Part shown: positions 33,201 through 42,456 of the stretch, piece after piece
How the letters are laid out: each line of letters begins with the position of its first letter
Numbering within the stretch: the first letter of the stretch is position 1
Source of the DNA: Plenodomus lindquistii
Taxonomy: Eukaryota; Ascomycota; Dothideomycetes; Pleosporales; Leptosphaeriaceae
Assembly: GCA_025504975.1 (NCBI GenBank)
Contig: JANUWI010000014.1
Span: forward strand, 806,001-870,000
Length of the DNA stretch: 64,000 nucleotides
Direction: 5' to 3'
Notes under the pieces: model-generated
Told to the model about the DNA's origin: nothing
What the model saw: the letters and a program-made list of their open reading frames with translations, nothing else
Databases searched by the model: none
Program-made: the position numbers and the translations under genes

Positions 33201-33260
33201 GATGATCCGCCGCGGTTTGTGGCGGGGCGGAGGAGTGAGAGGATTAGGGGGAAGCGGTAG
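30210..33260 (+). CDS. Large uncharacterised protein, probably nuclear, intron-less
   Basis: A single open frame of 1016 residues. I do not recognise the family. The N-terminus is Ser/Arg-rich, followed by an acidic-hydrophobic stretch (NIDPALLGDLPEFDETFFDE) resembling an activation region. Then comes a Gln/Pro/Tyr-rich part and a basic nuclear-localisation-like cluster (SQRKRKRDYSES). Residues about 425-680 form a compact domain with WVRINNTTKGETTRTARINA, GMDEFKKQSMSARQIHEYI, PHSRCIFEQCPNRKWGGKA and GTCDPFDCVGYAHLYCMERF. The Cys and His residues of the last two could bind zinc. The tail has acidic SDSDD runs, a poly-Pro/poly-Gln segment and ends in RRSERIRGKR. A start at Met46 (30345, MSPTAGTPRG) is an alternative, because the first 45 residues look like translated leader. 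A transcription or chromatin role is inference only. Confidence 0.75.
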   Translation: MDSTSYPLSNLKLHLYSSSSKNAVDHIYARCALCNSSWPIKQSSEMSPTAGTPRGSLRLPETAGYQQVTGANSQTQQRSPRSMSHSFQRNSVSSPSKQAMGSNSRSGSQTIRRSSRAASRQSSKASGGLVSLPGAGTFALLGQDVDYNIDPALLGDLPEFDETFFDEFMASDDFGSNGLDAAHNPDNQVEVTGARDTSSLEQVLQHGLQHHLGQDLVPVQSSQQDQPNQPYPVPADFDWDANLGLDPIVDFKTIYTNSYQPSTGLSALPGAAYYHPQPHTGYQQFTYPHSDDHGYPTHQPYYIPHRPVIEQTGYTPYCYPAPPPLQQAPYGYARSYPSRHSSREEAKATSQRKRKRDYSESSSEGEAPVVKRLRGDQPQVSPQEKSRARHSSRSDSSRRRSDVSDSSSLSRPIKMTPVRAGQKPKKHEDKTWVRINNTTKGETTRTARINAFADVGSKYKHHPLPVGNWESSSGFKFEYTNHYGMDEFKKQSMSARQIHEYITQYPGDHLRIWIQITPGDSARRYASEPHSRCIFEQCPNRKWGGKATIEVGSYRVAFDEKHKKYGKGTCDPFDCVGYAHLYCMERFLDFAGVCETADVKVDDRSGLRKEPKAIAPFTFLNNKHLYDKPLAEKFIKAAQAGALHRTPEFSEYPNHCDYTRGQPKPHSKTLVAALYDTNLRNRTRSQLKQFVNRKILPGVFTIHRGDQEMANIDKMVAALPTYQANVESGVHAASDFSRYYDQFFPLVNERIHECLDLRAQFKREDEAGTAPTRGGSKKRRIRAVSDSDDEPDYPQHNRNDSDSDDFEELTLTQPVRGSRFSPRKKQRISYNEDHLSSTHHDIFSQIPQLLPHYTTTTTTYPQPDPTKSLPPPPPPPQQQQPLSPTTLNTTLNSRTPSCTQFFRENSDVAPFDFATLHPISPGGTVSTPPGGGSVPEIPKDVAALIDLERRKSSTLSIGPVASIMKSGTGASVGGNGSPARSASFREQPVSKSREFGIDDPPRFVAGRRSERIRGKR

Positions 33261-33951
33261 GGGGGGGGGATGTTGCATGATAACTCTTTTTTTTTATGGC
33301 ATTCAGCTGTTTTGGGCAGCGGGTTGCTTCATTTTTGGATCTGGCGTTACTACTTCTTTCCACACAAAACGTAAAAAAAAAAGGGAGGGGAGAAACATAC
33401 GACCATGTCTTTCTGGAGTTAGAGTTATGGAACGAACTTGCTTGGTTTTTTTTTGGCTTTTAGCTGGTTTCCTGCGAGCATACATTTATATAACTGAGAT
33501 AGATGCAAGAGATGGATAGTCTTGATAATCTTTTTGGCCTTTTTGGGTATCTTACCACGGACCAGTGTCTTTAGTGGTGTACACTTTTTAGCGAGCGATG
33601 AAGAATATATACGTTTTTACGAATATTTATTTGTTGAGTTTGTGAGTTTGAGTTTGAGTGTGACATGTGAGGAGTGTAAAATGTGAGATTTATATGGTGG
33701 TGGTGATCTTGCGACATAGAAGTGTTGGACAGGGTGTGTGTATTTTACACTAGTTAGTCGTTGATATATACACCGACTATAATTATCAATATAGCGCTCG
33801 AGTCTTGTATCAACATCTAATCGTCCAAGTAAAACGTCTCTGTGTAGACTTCTCATAACCAGTCTTGAGACATGCATCTAATCATCAGAACATTCATGAC
33901 CCCCCTCAACCGCCCCTTCCCTCATCCCCCACCCCTACTACCCAACCGTCC
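33261..33951. other. Intergenic region between convergent genes
   Basis: T-rich 3' flanks of the 1016-residue protein gene and the DUF7730-like gene. It includes homopolymer G, T and A runs near 33261-33387. No gene seen. Confidence 0.55.
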
Positions 33952-35211
33952 CTACCCCTCCCCACCCCCCTCCTCATCCCCCGGCACCACAAACCCACTA
34001 AACTCCAAACTCACCTCCACACCCCTAACCTTCCAAAACCTAGTCCTCGCATCTCCATGCCTATCCACGCTCAATTCCTCCGGGTACAGCCGCACCAACC
34101 GCTCCACCTCGCGCCGCGGAATACGCAGTATACATACGATTTTTACTTCTGGACGCGGACCGCCGTCTGGGTGGATGTGGTTGGTGGTGGACATGGCGAG
34201 AGTGTCTTGCAGCGAGAGACAGAGCCATTCTATGCCCATTTCGCGCTCGAAGCGGAGGAAGGAGGTGTAGAGGGGGTGGGCGGGGATTTGGGGGTTTGGA
34301 ATCGGGTGCGGGTTGTGGTTGTGGTTGTGGTGGGGGTTTGGGTTGGGGTTTGGGTTTCCGCCTAGACCGAGGACGCCTTGGGCGAATTGGATGAAGGGGA
34401 TGGGTGCTGGGGCTGGGGGTGGCGGAGGCGGGATTTGTGTGTTTTGGTTCTGAGGGTGCGGAGGGTTGACGGCGATGGGTTGGAAAGGTTGGGGGGCGGC
34501 GAAGGGGGCGTTGTGCTGGTGGTGGTTTTGTGCTTGGAGGTGTTGGTGGGTTTGGAGGAGTGTGTTTTGGAAGGCTTGGATGTGCAAGGGGGGTGGTATG
34601 GCTGGCGTAGCCGTGCTCCCACAGCGCATGAACAGCCACAGACTCTTCAGCTTGGGTATGTCTGCCTTGAGACTTCTCTCGCGATTCTTGCTACTCAGGT
34701 AACTCGTCCATAGCCCCAGATCTTTTTCTCGTATGCGAAAGTAGACCGAGGTGATGTTGTGTGACGCCGGGGCGGCAATGACGCGGAAGATGTTGAGGTC
34801 GGATGGGTGGGTGAAGAGCAGCTTGTTCTGGCTGTACAGGATGCCCACGGCCTCGTCGTAGACCTGGCGATTTGCGCGCAGCAGGTTGACGCTGACATCA
34901 TACTTGACTTTGGCCGGGGGTTTGCCCGGCCACGAGAACAAGTAGGGCGCAGTGAGGGCGGCGGTATACACACGGTCGCGCAGTTCGCGCGGGAGGGAGA
35001 GTAGCAGCGAAAAGGACGAGTCATGCGCGGCTGTCGGGGCTGTGTTGGTATTGGGATTGGTGGTGGAGGGGTGGCTTTGCGACGAGTTGCGCAGGCGGGC
35101 GGGGCGGCTCAGCGACTGGGGCGGCACGTCGATCATGGTGGTGTCGCTGGAGGAGCTGCTTGCTGACGAGGAGCGAGAGCGCGACTGCGGGGTGGAAGCA
35201 CGGGATGCCAT
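33952..35211 (-). CDS. DUF7730/F-box-like protein with Asn-Pro repeat insert
   Basis: A single exon of 419 residues. After a Ser/Arg-rich N-terminus comes an F-box-like or DUF7730-type start (FSLLLSLPRELRDRVYTAAL), then VSVNLLRANRQVYDEAVGIL and FTHPSDLNIFRVIA. This is the pattern of the large DUF7730 family of filamentous fungi, whose function is unknown. Residues about 250-330 are a low-complexity insert of Gln, Pro, His and Asn, including an NPNPNPNPHHNHNHN run. The C-terminal part (FLRFEREMGIEWLCLSLQD, RREVERLVRLYPEELSVD) returns to family-like sequence. The open frame extends upstream without an ATG, so MASRASTPQ was taken as the start. The base skew reverses within the gene near 34130. 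Confidence 0.75.
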   Translation of the reverse strand: MASRASTPQSRSRSSSASSSSSDTTMIDVPPQSLSRPARLRNSSQSHPSTTNPNTNTAPTAAHDSSFSLLLSLPRELRDRVYTAALTAPYLFSWPGKPPAKVKYDVSVNLLRANRQVYDEAVGILYSQNKLLFTHPSDLNIFRVIAAPASHNITSVYFRIREKDLGLWTSYLSSKNRERSLKADIPKLKSLWLFMRCGSTATPAIPPPLHIQAFQNTLLQTHQHLQAQNHHQHNAPFAAPQPFQPIAVNPPHPQNQNTQIPPPPPPAPAPIPFIQFAQGVLGLGGNPNPNPNPHHNHNHNPHPIPNPQIPAHPLYTSFLRFEREMGIEWLCLSLQDTLAMSTTNHIHPDGGPRPEVKIVCILRIPRREVERLVRLYPEELSVDRHGDARTRFWKVRGVEVSLEFSGFVVPGDEEGGGEG

Positions 35212-35919
35212 TCTTTTCCTCGCCCACGGTAGAATCAGACGGTGGCCTTGTGCGTGGGGTGACGATAGGGCGCGTCTGCGCAAGCGAGTGCCGTAGTGGT
35301 GGTGGGTATCTTGGTACTGGGCCGGGCGGCCGTGAATATCCCAATCCTTCTATGAAAGATCCCAAGGCTGAGCAATGTTGGAGAGTCGCAACATCAAGTA
35401 CACGGTGTACATGCTCCTCCTCTGTTCCCGGAACGAGGCTGAGGCTAGGCCCATGTCGATCGCGTTCGTGCTACCAATCAAGCTATCCCTTTCTGAATCC
35501 TCGACCCCATCGTCGATACATCGCCATGTCTGGCCCACTTATCGTCCGTATCCTTGCTTGCATCTAGACAATGGTACTGCATGATGACTACAGCCTCATG
35601 TCATGTTCATCGGTTGCATTCAAGGCCTGGGTGGGGAACCGAAGCAAGTAAGCTCACAGCCACGGTAATGCTCGACTGACGTCCATTTATACCGCGCTAT
35701 TCATCCGACGCAGTGCAGGCCGGAAGCCGCGGATATACGACTTCAAGTAGTGCATTCGTGGTCCAATATGTGCCCCAATCTGTGCGACATCTCAACGCTT
35801 GTCATTCGAGCTGCCTTAAGCTGCTTACTATATCCACAATCTTACAGGACCATACAACCCAATGCTCCTAATTAATGCCGCCCAGCCTATACACCGTCTG
35901 CCATCCCCTGACCGTTTCC
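35212..35919. other. Intergenic region between DUF7730-like and MATE genes
   Basis: It holds the promoter of the DUF7730-like gene and the 3' flank of the MATE gene. Open frames at 35350-35584 are not supported. Confidence 0.5.
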
Positions 35920-37783
35920 TTACTCCTGTCGTGTCTTTGCATCCTCAACCGCCTTATCCCACTTGTAGAGTTTGATGTAAAGCCCCTCGCTAATCGTAAT
36001 GCAGCTGCTACCCACCGCACACCCTGCCCAAAGTCCCACGAGCTTGAGATCTTTCGGGAAGCACAAAAACAATGCGAGAGGTACGGCAATCGCATAATAC
36101 ACAAATAGATTGCACCAACCGCCAATGTTCTGCTTGCCCAACCCTCTCAGAATTGCATTGACGAGCGCAGTCGTGGAATCGGCGAATTGGAATGCAGCAA
36201 GCAAGGGTAAGACGGTCGCGACGATGGCTACGACTTCTGGGTCGCTGGTGAAGGCTTTCGGGAGAATGTTGCGCAATGCCGTCAAGAAGGTGAAGTCGAT
36301 CAGTCCGATGATCACAAAGGTAAGCACATAGGTTTTGGTCGCGGTTCGAGCTGCTTTCAAAGAACCAGCGCCGATGAGATTGCCTAGGCGCGTGGAGACT
36401 GCAACACCGACGCTGAAGGGGACGTGGTAGATTGCGACTGCGAGTGTCATGACAATCGACTGAGCCGCCAAGTGAGCTGTGGAGAGATAGCTGGTAGAGA
36501 AAGTAAGGACGTCCTGAAAGGAGTTAGTACCTATATAGAAAATCATATCGAAGATCAACGTACAAAGGCAAGCCACTCGGTCTCCACCATGACGATGCCG
36601 GGTATGGCGAGCTTAGCCATTGGTCCCCAGTTTGAAAATGCCGCCTTGGAGAAACCACCCCAGCACTGCAGCGAGTGCGGGTTGACGAACCAGACGTAGA
36701 TCCAGAGTAGCAATGGTAGCAGATTGTTGGAAATGACTGTCGCCAGCGCTGCGCCTGTAAGGTCCCAGTTTAAGACGAAGACGAAGATGTAGTTCAGCAG
36801 AATATTGACAGGTGTAGCAATGAGCAAAACAAAGAGCGAGGCGTTGAACAATCCCTGAGCTTGCGTGAATCGTTTGCCCTGCAAAATCTCAATGTCAGTA
36901 TCTGTTGGTGAGCATGAATTGAAAGTGTGCTTACAGCTTCAAAGATTGCGTATCCCGGAGCACCAGCCAGCAATAGCGACAGATACCATCCAGCAAGATG
37001 AGCCAGCTCCTTCTCAGGAACTAACGCAGCTAGGATCCACCCCGAACATAGCCAGACAGCGCCAATTGGCACCGTCACAGCCAACATGAACAGCACCATC
37101 CTCTGCAGATGCAAACCAACCATCTCTTTTCGCCCCGATCCATACGCCTGCGCACAGAGTGTATCCAGAGACGTAGCCAACCCCTCATAAATCGCCAAAC
37201 CCGTGATATTCGCTGTCATCGTTGCCAAACTGACCGCCCCCAATTCATCGGTACCTATATGTCCGACGACGAAAATGGTCGTCAAGCTGAATGAATACTG
37301 CAGCAAATACGTTCCCATGAGCGGGACACTATACTTGAACAATAGTCTTGCCTCCTTGCTCGCCGACGTCTCCAACTCTTCCACCGTCCCCTCTTGACCC
37401 AGCAATCCCTCAATCTCCGCTGGCTCAGGCACTGTACCATACTGCTGCTGCTTCACCAAACCAGCGTCTGCACTCAACAACCCAACTCTTTCTTCATTCG
37501 ACGTGCTAAACCGCCTAGGACCGCCAGGAGCATCCATAGTGTAAGTCTGCCCACCGGCAATACAAGGAAACGGGACAATACCAAACGCTAACGACGAGAT
37601 ATCATAGCCCGTGTACGAAGACCAAGAAGACGACGACGGGGCATCAAGCTGTTCAATAGAATGGTCAACTTGGCTGCGATGCTGCTTGGGATCGCAATTG
37701 ATGCCGAGGGTTGCTGGAGGAGATAGCTGGGGCCGTGGTGGGGCGTCCCAGCCGTCATCCGTCAATGGCGTTGGTAGCCGCAT
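35920..37783 (-). CDS. MATE family multidrug/toxin efflux transporter
   Basis: Three exons on the minus strand, 37783-36935, 36878-36564 and 36513-35920, give 585 residues with consistent phase. A hydrophilic N-terminus of about 145 residues precedes 12 hydrophobic segments in two MatE halves. The first half has KYSVPLMGTYLLQYSFSLTT, VGHIGTDELGAVSLATMTAN and LDTLCAQAYGSGRKEMVG. The second has AIPGIVMVETEWLAF, FSVGVAVSTRLGNLIGAGS and VNAILRGLGKQNIGGWCNLF. CAQAYG and STRLGNLIGAG are typical of eukaryotic MATE exporters such as yeast Erc1. It should use a proton or sodium gradient to export organic cations or metabolites. Substrate is unknown. The first ATG of the frame was used as the start. 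Neighbouring genes do not suggest a biosynthetic cluster. Confidence 0.92.
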
Positions 37784-38438
37784 GGCGATATCGGGAAACT
37801 AGAATGGAAGCAGGCAAGCTGGCCGGTGGTAGCGAGGGGATTGGCGGGGGCGCGCTGCATGCTCATGCGCAGTGTGTTGCTCAATGGCTTTGGCAGGCGG
37901 GCTATCGTGAGGTGCGCGCGTGAGGTGCGCGTTATGCAGCGGCGTGTGGTTTCCTGTTGTGGTGCGAAGATTGCAGTTGCGGTTTTTGCCCGTGGTGCGT
38001 GGGTTTGTTGACTCTTGATGCGCAACTTCCGCTCGGGGTATGCTTGCGAGCCATGGTTGCGGACGATTCAGTGCAGACTGCAATGGCCTGTTGCGGCGGT
38101 ATTGAGGTGAATTTGTGGAATGAGGGATTGGCGCGGGGAATGCGAGTTGGGCGTTAGCAGTATCGGATGCATGTCCGTTGGTGGTGAGGGCACCAATTTT
38201 TTTGCACAGCTTGCGCAAGGCTGACCCTAATTCAGGGTACAGTTTGGCGAATTATGAAATCTCATCCGGGTATTCACGTGGATTTGTACTATGATTTCCG
38301 ACTTCACAACTATCGCTTTCTTTGTCTATTGGCGATACAATGCTGATCTATTTCTCGGCAAATGTTTGCCATGGCCTCCAACCTTTTACTCTACACATCG
38401 ATACACCTCGTACTGAAACAACCTCTCTATCAACGTAT
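37784..38438. other. Intergenic region upstream of the MATE gene
   Basis: MATE promoter region and 3' flank of the flavin-reductase-like gene. Small open frames on both strands are not supported. Confidence 0.5.
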
Positions 38439-39446
38439 CTATGATTGCGAATCGGCCTTTGGCTTCGCCAACTTTGCAACTTCGGGAGCCTTCATCACCT
38501 CGTCGTAGTCTGGCCTTGGTAATTCGAAAGCCTGCGTGGTGCGTCCATAGGTGATGCCACCAAGACGAGAGATCGGCTTCAAGACCGCAGGATCAATCAA
38601 CACACCCTGCTCGTCAATGGCGTCTTCCCGCACCCAAAAGTTTACACCCTCGATGAAAGCAGTAACACCAGTCTTTTTGTCTGGTGTTGCTGGGTTCCTG
38701 TTGTAGAAAGTCAGCCATTCTCACATTCATGGGCGAGCTTGATGGGAAGACTCACTTTGACGTCCACTCTGTGGTGCTGATCAACTTTCCCTCGATACTG
38801 AAAATCGCCTCTTTTACTCTGTCTGGCTTCACATGCCTACTCTTCTCTGCATGCAAACCGCTCAATGCCCACTCACTAACACCCGCAGGCGCGTTGATAC
38901 TCGTGTAGTTGGCCGCCTCAATGTATTCCTCAGTGATGATGTTAATCACGGCCTCCTTGGTATCCAGCAGATTCTTCAACGTATCCTTGGCCTTGTCCAT
39001 GCCACCTGCGAATCCCAGTACGAAGACCGGTGGGTCATGGTTCACCCTACACAATATTAGATTCTCTACGACTACTGGTAATCATTTTCTTAGTTATTCT
39101 TAACCTACATGTTAAAATAACTGAAAGGAGCGAGATTCGTAGATTTGCCATCTGCACTAATCGTTGAAGTGAAGCCTATGGGACGAGGGACAATGGCGGA
39201 GATAAGCATCTTGTAGTTGTGAACCACGGGCCGGCCTTCAGCATATGGATCGATTTCGCGGTGAGGCTTTTGTAGGCTGGACGGTTCATTGGAGCCGTCT
39301 CCTGCATTCCATGATGGCCTAGGAGTTTGCGTGTAGTGGAAGTTCGTCGAGGTATCGAATGGAGGACGTGATGCTTCGACGGCTTTGAAGTCGCCGTGGG
39401 GGTTGCGCTTGATCTCTTTCTCTGCGGTCACCTTGCCGGTTGCCAT
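38439..39446 (-). CDS. Flavin-reductase-like (FMN-binding split barrel) protein
   Basis: Three exons on the minus strand, 39446-39109, 39046-38756 and 38697-38439, give 295 residues. After a hydrophilic N-terminus of about 70 residues the split-barrel flavin-binding fold follows: NYKMLISAIVPRPIGFTSTI, GKSTNLAPFSYFNMVNHDPP, KDTLKNLLDTKEAVINIITE, and NPATPDKKTGVTAFIEGVNF from the last junction, ending with RLGGITYGRTTQAFELPRP. PRPIGFTSTIS and NLAPFSYFN are the usual FMN-binding motifs of the flavin-reductase/flavoredoxin family. These proteins bind FMN and often reduce it or support an oxygenase. The physiological partner is unknown. It shares a 795-bp divergent promoter with the MetX-like gene at 40242. 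Confidence 0.88.
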
Positions 39447-40241
39447 TGTGGATGATGTTGTTGAGAAGTTGGCGTGATTGTGCAGATCGAGATGGGTGGA
39501 ACAGCGAAATTTTGATACGGATCTGTGTCGGTGAAAAGGTACACCTTGTTTATTGAGTTAATAGAACAGAAGTCGTGTTATCAAGCAAAATACATTTACG
39601 GTAAGTAGCGGGTGCAATTCCGGCAGTATTTGAGGTCACAACGGCCGCGGAACGCGTCCCGAGTTTTCTCATCATGAATCCGGGTGCTGTTCCGCGTAAT
39701 GGCTTCGGTGCTGAAGAAGAAACAAGATGGAGCCAAGACATGCCATCGAATATTCTATGATAATATGCTTCACCCTACATCTGTGAATCACTCTCAGCGC
39801 TTATAGCCGGAGCGCATTTGCCTGAGGGTAAGTATCGGATAGCAACGTCACGTACCCCACCATGCACTCGGAGCTACCCCGCTACGCTCTCTCTACTAGC
39901 TCTGAAGCTCATGAACTGGACGATAAGGAGGTTGGAGGATTCATGGCCTGGTGTACTCTAATTCAACTAAATGCACACGTATCCACCAATTGTGTCACGG
40001 AGGTCGATGACCACTTAAGAAATCAGACCAGGTGCAATGAAAATGACCGATTCAGATTTAGCGTTGTGTGGCTAATCGTTGACATGCATACATACTATGA
40101 TGATCGAGACGGAAGGGCTAACGGTCCGGTCTATGATATCTATTACATCGTCTGCACTCGCTGTTGACTACCCTTCAAGTCCAAAGTGCATGATCCCTCC
40201 CTTGAGCAGCATTCAGAAACCACTTTGACCTCGATTCCACA
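39447..40241. other. Divergent promoter region
   Basis: A 795-bp space between the start codons of the flavin-reductase-like gene (minus) and the MetX-like gene (plus). No gene is seen. A 101-codon open frame at 39862-40167 has no coding character. Confidence 0.5.
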
Positions 40242-41421
40242 ATGTCTTCTGAAAGCGACGACTACCAGACCTACAAGCTAGGTAACTTCGAGCTCAAGTC
40301 TGGTGGAGAGATCCCAGATGCGTTCATCGCATACAAGACGCTTGGCGATCCTTCGTTGCCTGCTATCATCTACCCAACGTGGTACTCTGGACGCAAGTAC
40401 AGTTTCATGTATAAATCACCTTCTGTAGCTGACGGGACCTGCGCAGTAATCTCAGACAACATTTGGTTGACTGGTAAAGACAAGACCTTGAATCCTGACA
40501 AGTTCTACATCATCATTCCCGCACTATTTGGCAACAGCCAATCGTCGTCGCCATCCAATACACCTGACCTGCGACCTTTCCCAGAAGTACTCTTCTACGA
40601 CAATGTAAAGGCGCAGTACGAGCTTGTAACCAAACACCTTGGTGTGAAGCACGCTCGTGCAGTCCTCGGCTGGTCCATGGGAGCTGGACAGACGTACCAG
40701 TGGCTGACTCAGTATCCTGACTTCATGGACATTGGTGTGCCATTCTGTGGTAGCGCAAAGACGAGCCTGCATAACCAGGTATTCCTGGAAGGTGTAAAGT
40801 CCGCATTGTACGCTTCGCTTGGCACGAGCTCCGCAGGTGTGGCAAAGCCTGATTTGTTCACAGCTGAGGGCAAGAAGGTGTCCTTCTCATCGGAAACAAA
40901 GACAGCAGGTCTTAAAGCCCTGGGCCGCGTTTACGCTGGATGGGGCTTTTCCCAGGCATTCTACCGCGAGAAGCTGTATGAGACGTTTCCGACGCTGGGC
41001 TTCAAAAATCTCGATGATTTCCTGATCAACTTCTGGGAAGCCTGGGCGCTATCGAAAGATCCGGAGGGCATGTTGGTTATGGCGCACACGTGGCAGGCCG
41101 GGGACTGCTCGCAACAGGAGCCGTATAATGGTGATTTCAAGAAGGCGATGGAGAGCATTAAGGCGAAGACCCTAGTGCTTCCCGCAAAGACTGATCTCTA
41201 CTTCCCACCAGAAGATTCCGAGATTGAAGTCGAAGCTATGAAGCCAGGTGTCGGGACGCTGAAGGTTTTTCCATCAATCTGGGGTCACTGGGCTGGAGGT
41301 AAGAGGTTGATGTTCTAATCAAATCATCGAGCTTTGCTAACTTCGACCAGGGCCTGGCCAATCGACCGACGATGTGAAATGGCTGGACGACCGTCTGAAG
41401 GAGTTCTTCATGGAGAACTGA
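40242..41421 (+). CDS. Homoserine O-acetyltransferase-like alpha/beta-hydrolase (MetX superfamily)
   Basis: Two exons, 40242-41298 and 41351-41421, give 375 residues. The alpha/beta-hydrolase fold is intact. The oxyanion and strand region is IIYPTWYSGRKYSF, the nucleophile elbow GWSMGAGQTYQW (Ser), the acid lies in LPAKTDLYFPPEDSEIE (first Asp) and the His in WGHWAGGPGQ, which spans the intron. The overall order matches MetX-type acyltransferases. However, fungal methionine-pathway enzymes are usually longer, so this is better called a MetX-like hydrolase of unknown substrate. Such proteins also occur in secondary metabolism. It lacks a signal peptide. The second exon supplies the conserved end STDDVKWLDDRLKEFFMEN. 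Its 3' end is only 12 bp from the end of the convergent 2H gene. Confidence 0.87.
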
Positions 41422-41433
41422 GTCTCATGAGAG

Positions 41434-42072
41434 TTATTGCGTTTCTTCGCCTAGTTTGACACTGCCAATAACTTCAAAGCGACTTTTCTTACCTTTGCGT
41501 TCAACAACAAAGACTCTATCAACAAACCACCCCAAACGTAAAGGCATCGTGCGCTCTGGGACTCTCAGGTGCTCGAGGACGCTCCTTTGGATGTCAGTCT
41601 GGACGTCCTCCGCTCCGCCCTCACAGCGGGCCTGACCAACACATAGATGGGGTATGAAAGGCCGTAAATCGTAATTGCATTCCAGAAACTCAGCTTGCAA
41701 ACTTGCTTGCAAGGTCTTGACTGGTTCACTTGAGGGACGAAGCCAGATGGTGTGGCTTCTAGCATTGTGCTTGTAGACGCCGGGCGCATCCGCGAAGAGT
41801 GGCATTTGAAATGGCTTGAAGTCCTTGACCGCTCGCTGAATACGTGTGCGGATATCATGGTTCAAAGAGATGGTTGGTCTACATCGCGGCACCTCTGAAA
41901 TACTCGAAGGAGATTTCAGGAACGGGTGAATGAGATTCATGTGTGGCGGCCATCTTTCGAAATGCTTGTCAAATTGAGCCCGGACTTTCTCAATGGGCGC
42001 CGTGATAGCCGGTGGTGGCAGCAGCACGAGAGCACTAGAGTTCGACAACGTCTGTGGCAGTCGTTTCGCCAT
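41434..42072 (-). CDS. 2'-5' RNA ligase superfamily (2H phosphoesterase-like) protein
   Basis: A single exon of 212 residues starting at MAKRLPQTLSNSSALVLLPP. The family shape is clear: an N-terminal strand with ALVLLPPPAITAPIEKVRAQ, the first His motif in WPPHMNLIHPF, a linker, and the second His motif in FIPHLCVGQARC. Active 2H enzymes carry HxT or HxS twice. Here the motifs read HMN and HLC, so catalysis on cyclic or 2'-5' phosphates may be altered or lost. The open frame continues upstream of the ATG, but that part is translated promoter and was left out. The gene is divergent from poly(A) polymerase, with 384 bp between start codons. Confidence 0.8.
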   Translation of the reverse strand: MAKRLPQTLSNSSALVLLPPPAITAPIEKVRAQFDKHFERWPPHMNLIHPFLKSPSSISEVPRCRPTISLNHDIRTRIQRAVKDFKPFQMPLFADAPGVYKHNARSHTIWLRPSSEPVKTLQASLQAEFLECNYDLRPFIPHLCVGQARCEGGAEDVQTDIQRSVLEHLRVPERTMPLRLGWFVDRVFVVERKGKKSRFEVIGSVKLGEETQ

Positions 42073-42456
42073 GTTGTATGTATGTGTGTGCAGCTGTAGT
42101 GTGCAAGTGAGGGTTCCAATGCGGTGACGCGTGCATGGGTGGCACGGTGGCTGAGTCGCGTTGGACGCATAGGGCTGTGTCTGGTCGCAGCCACAGCGGC
42201 TTGGCGGTCTCTGTGCTTTGCCCAAAGGCCGACGCAACAACCAAATGCTGCATCCAATCTCTCCGCCAGGCCCAGATCCCGGACAAGGTCGCGTCGCCAT
42301 GTGGAAGCGCTGAAGCCGCTCCTTACTTGCCCCCAGCCGCTGCTCACGACAAACCCCCGCGACACGACGCGATACGTCATTGCGACTGCGACTTCCTCGG
42401 CACCTGCAGCACTTCCGACAAGGCGCAACCGTCAGGCGTGACCTCACCTCTCCACC

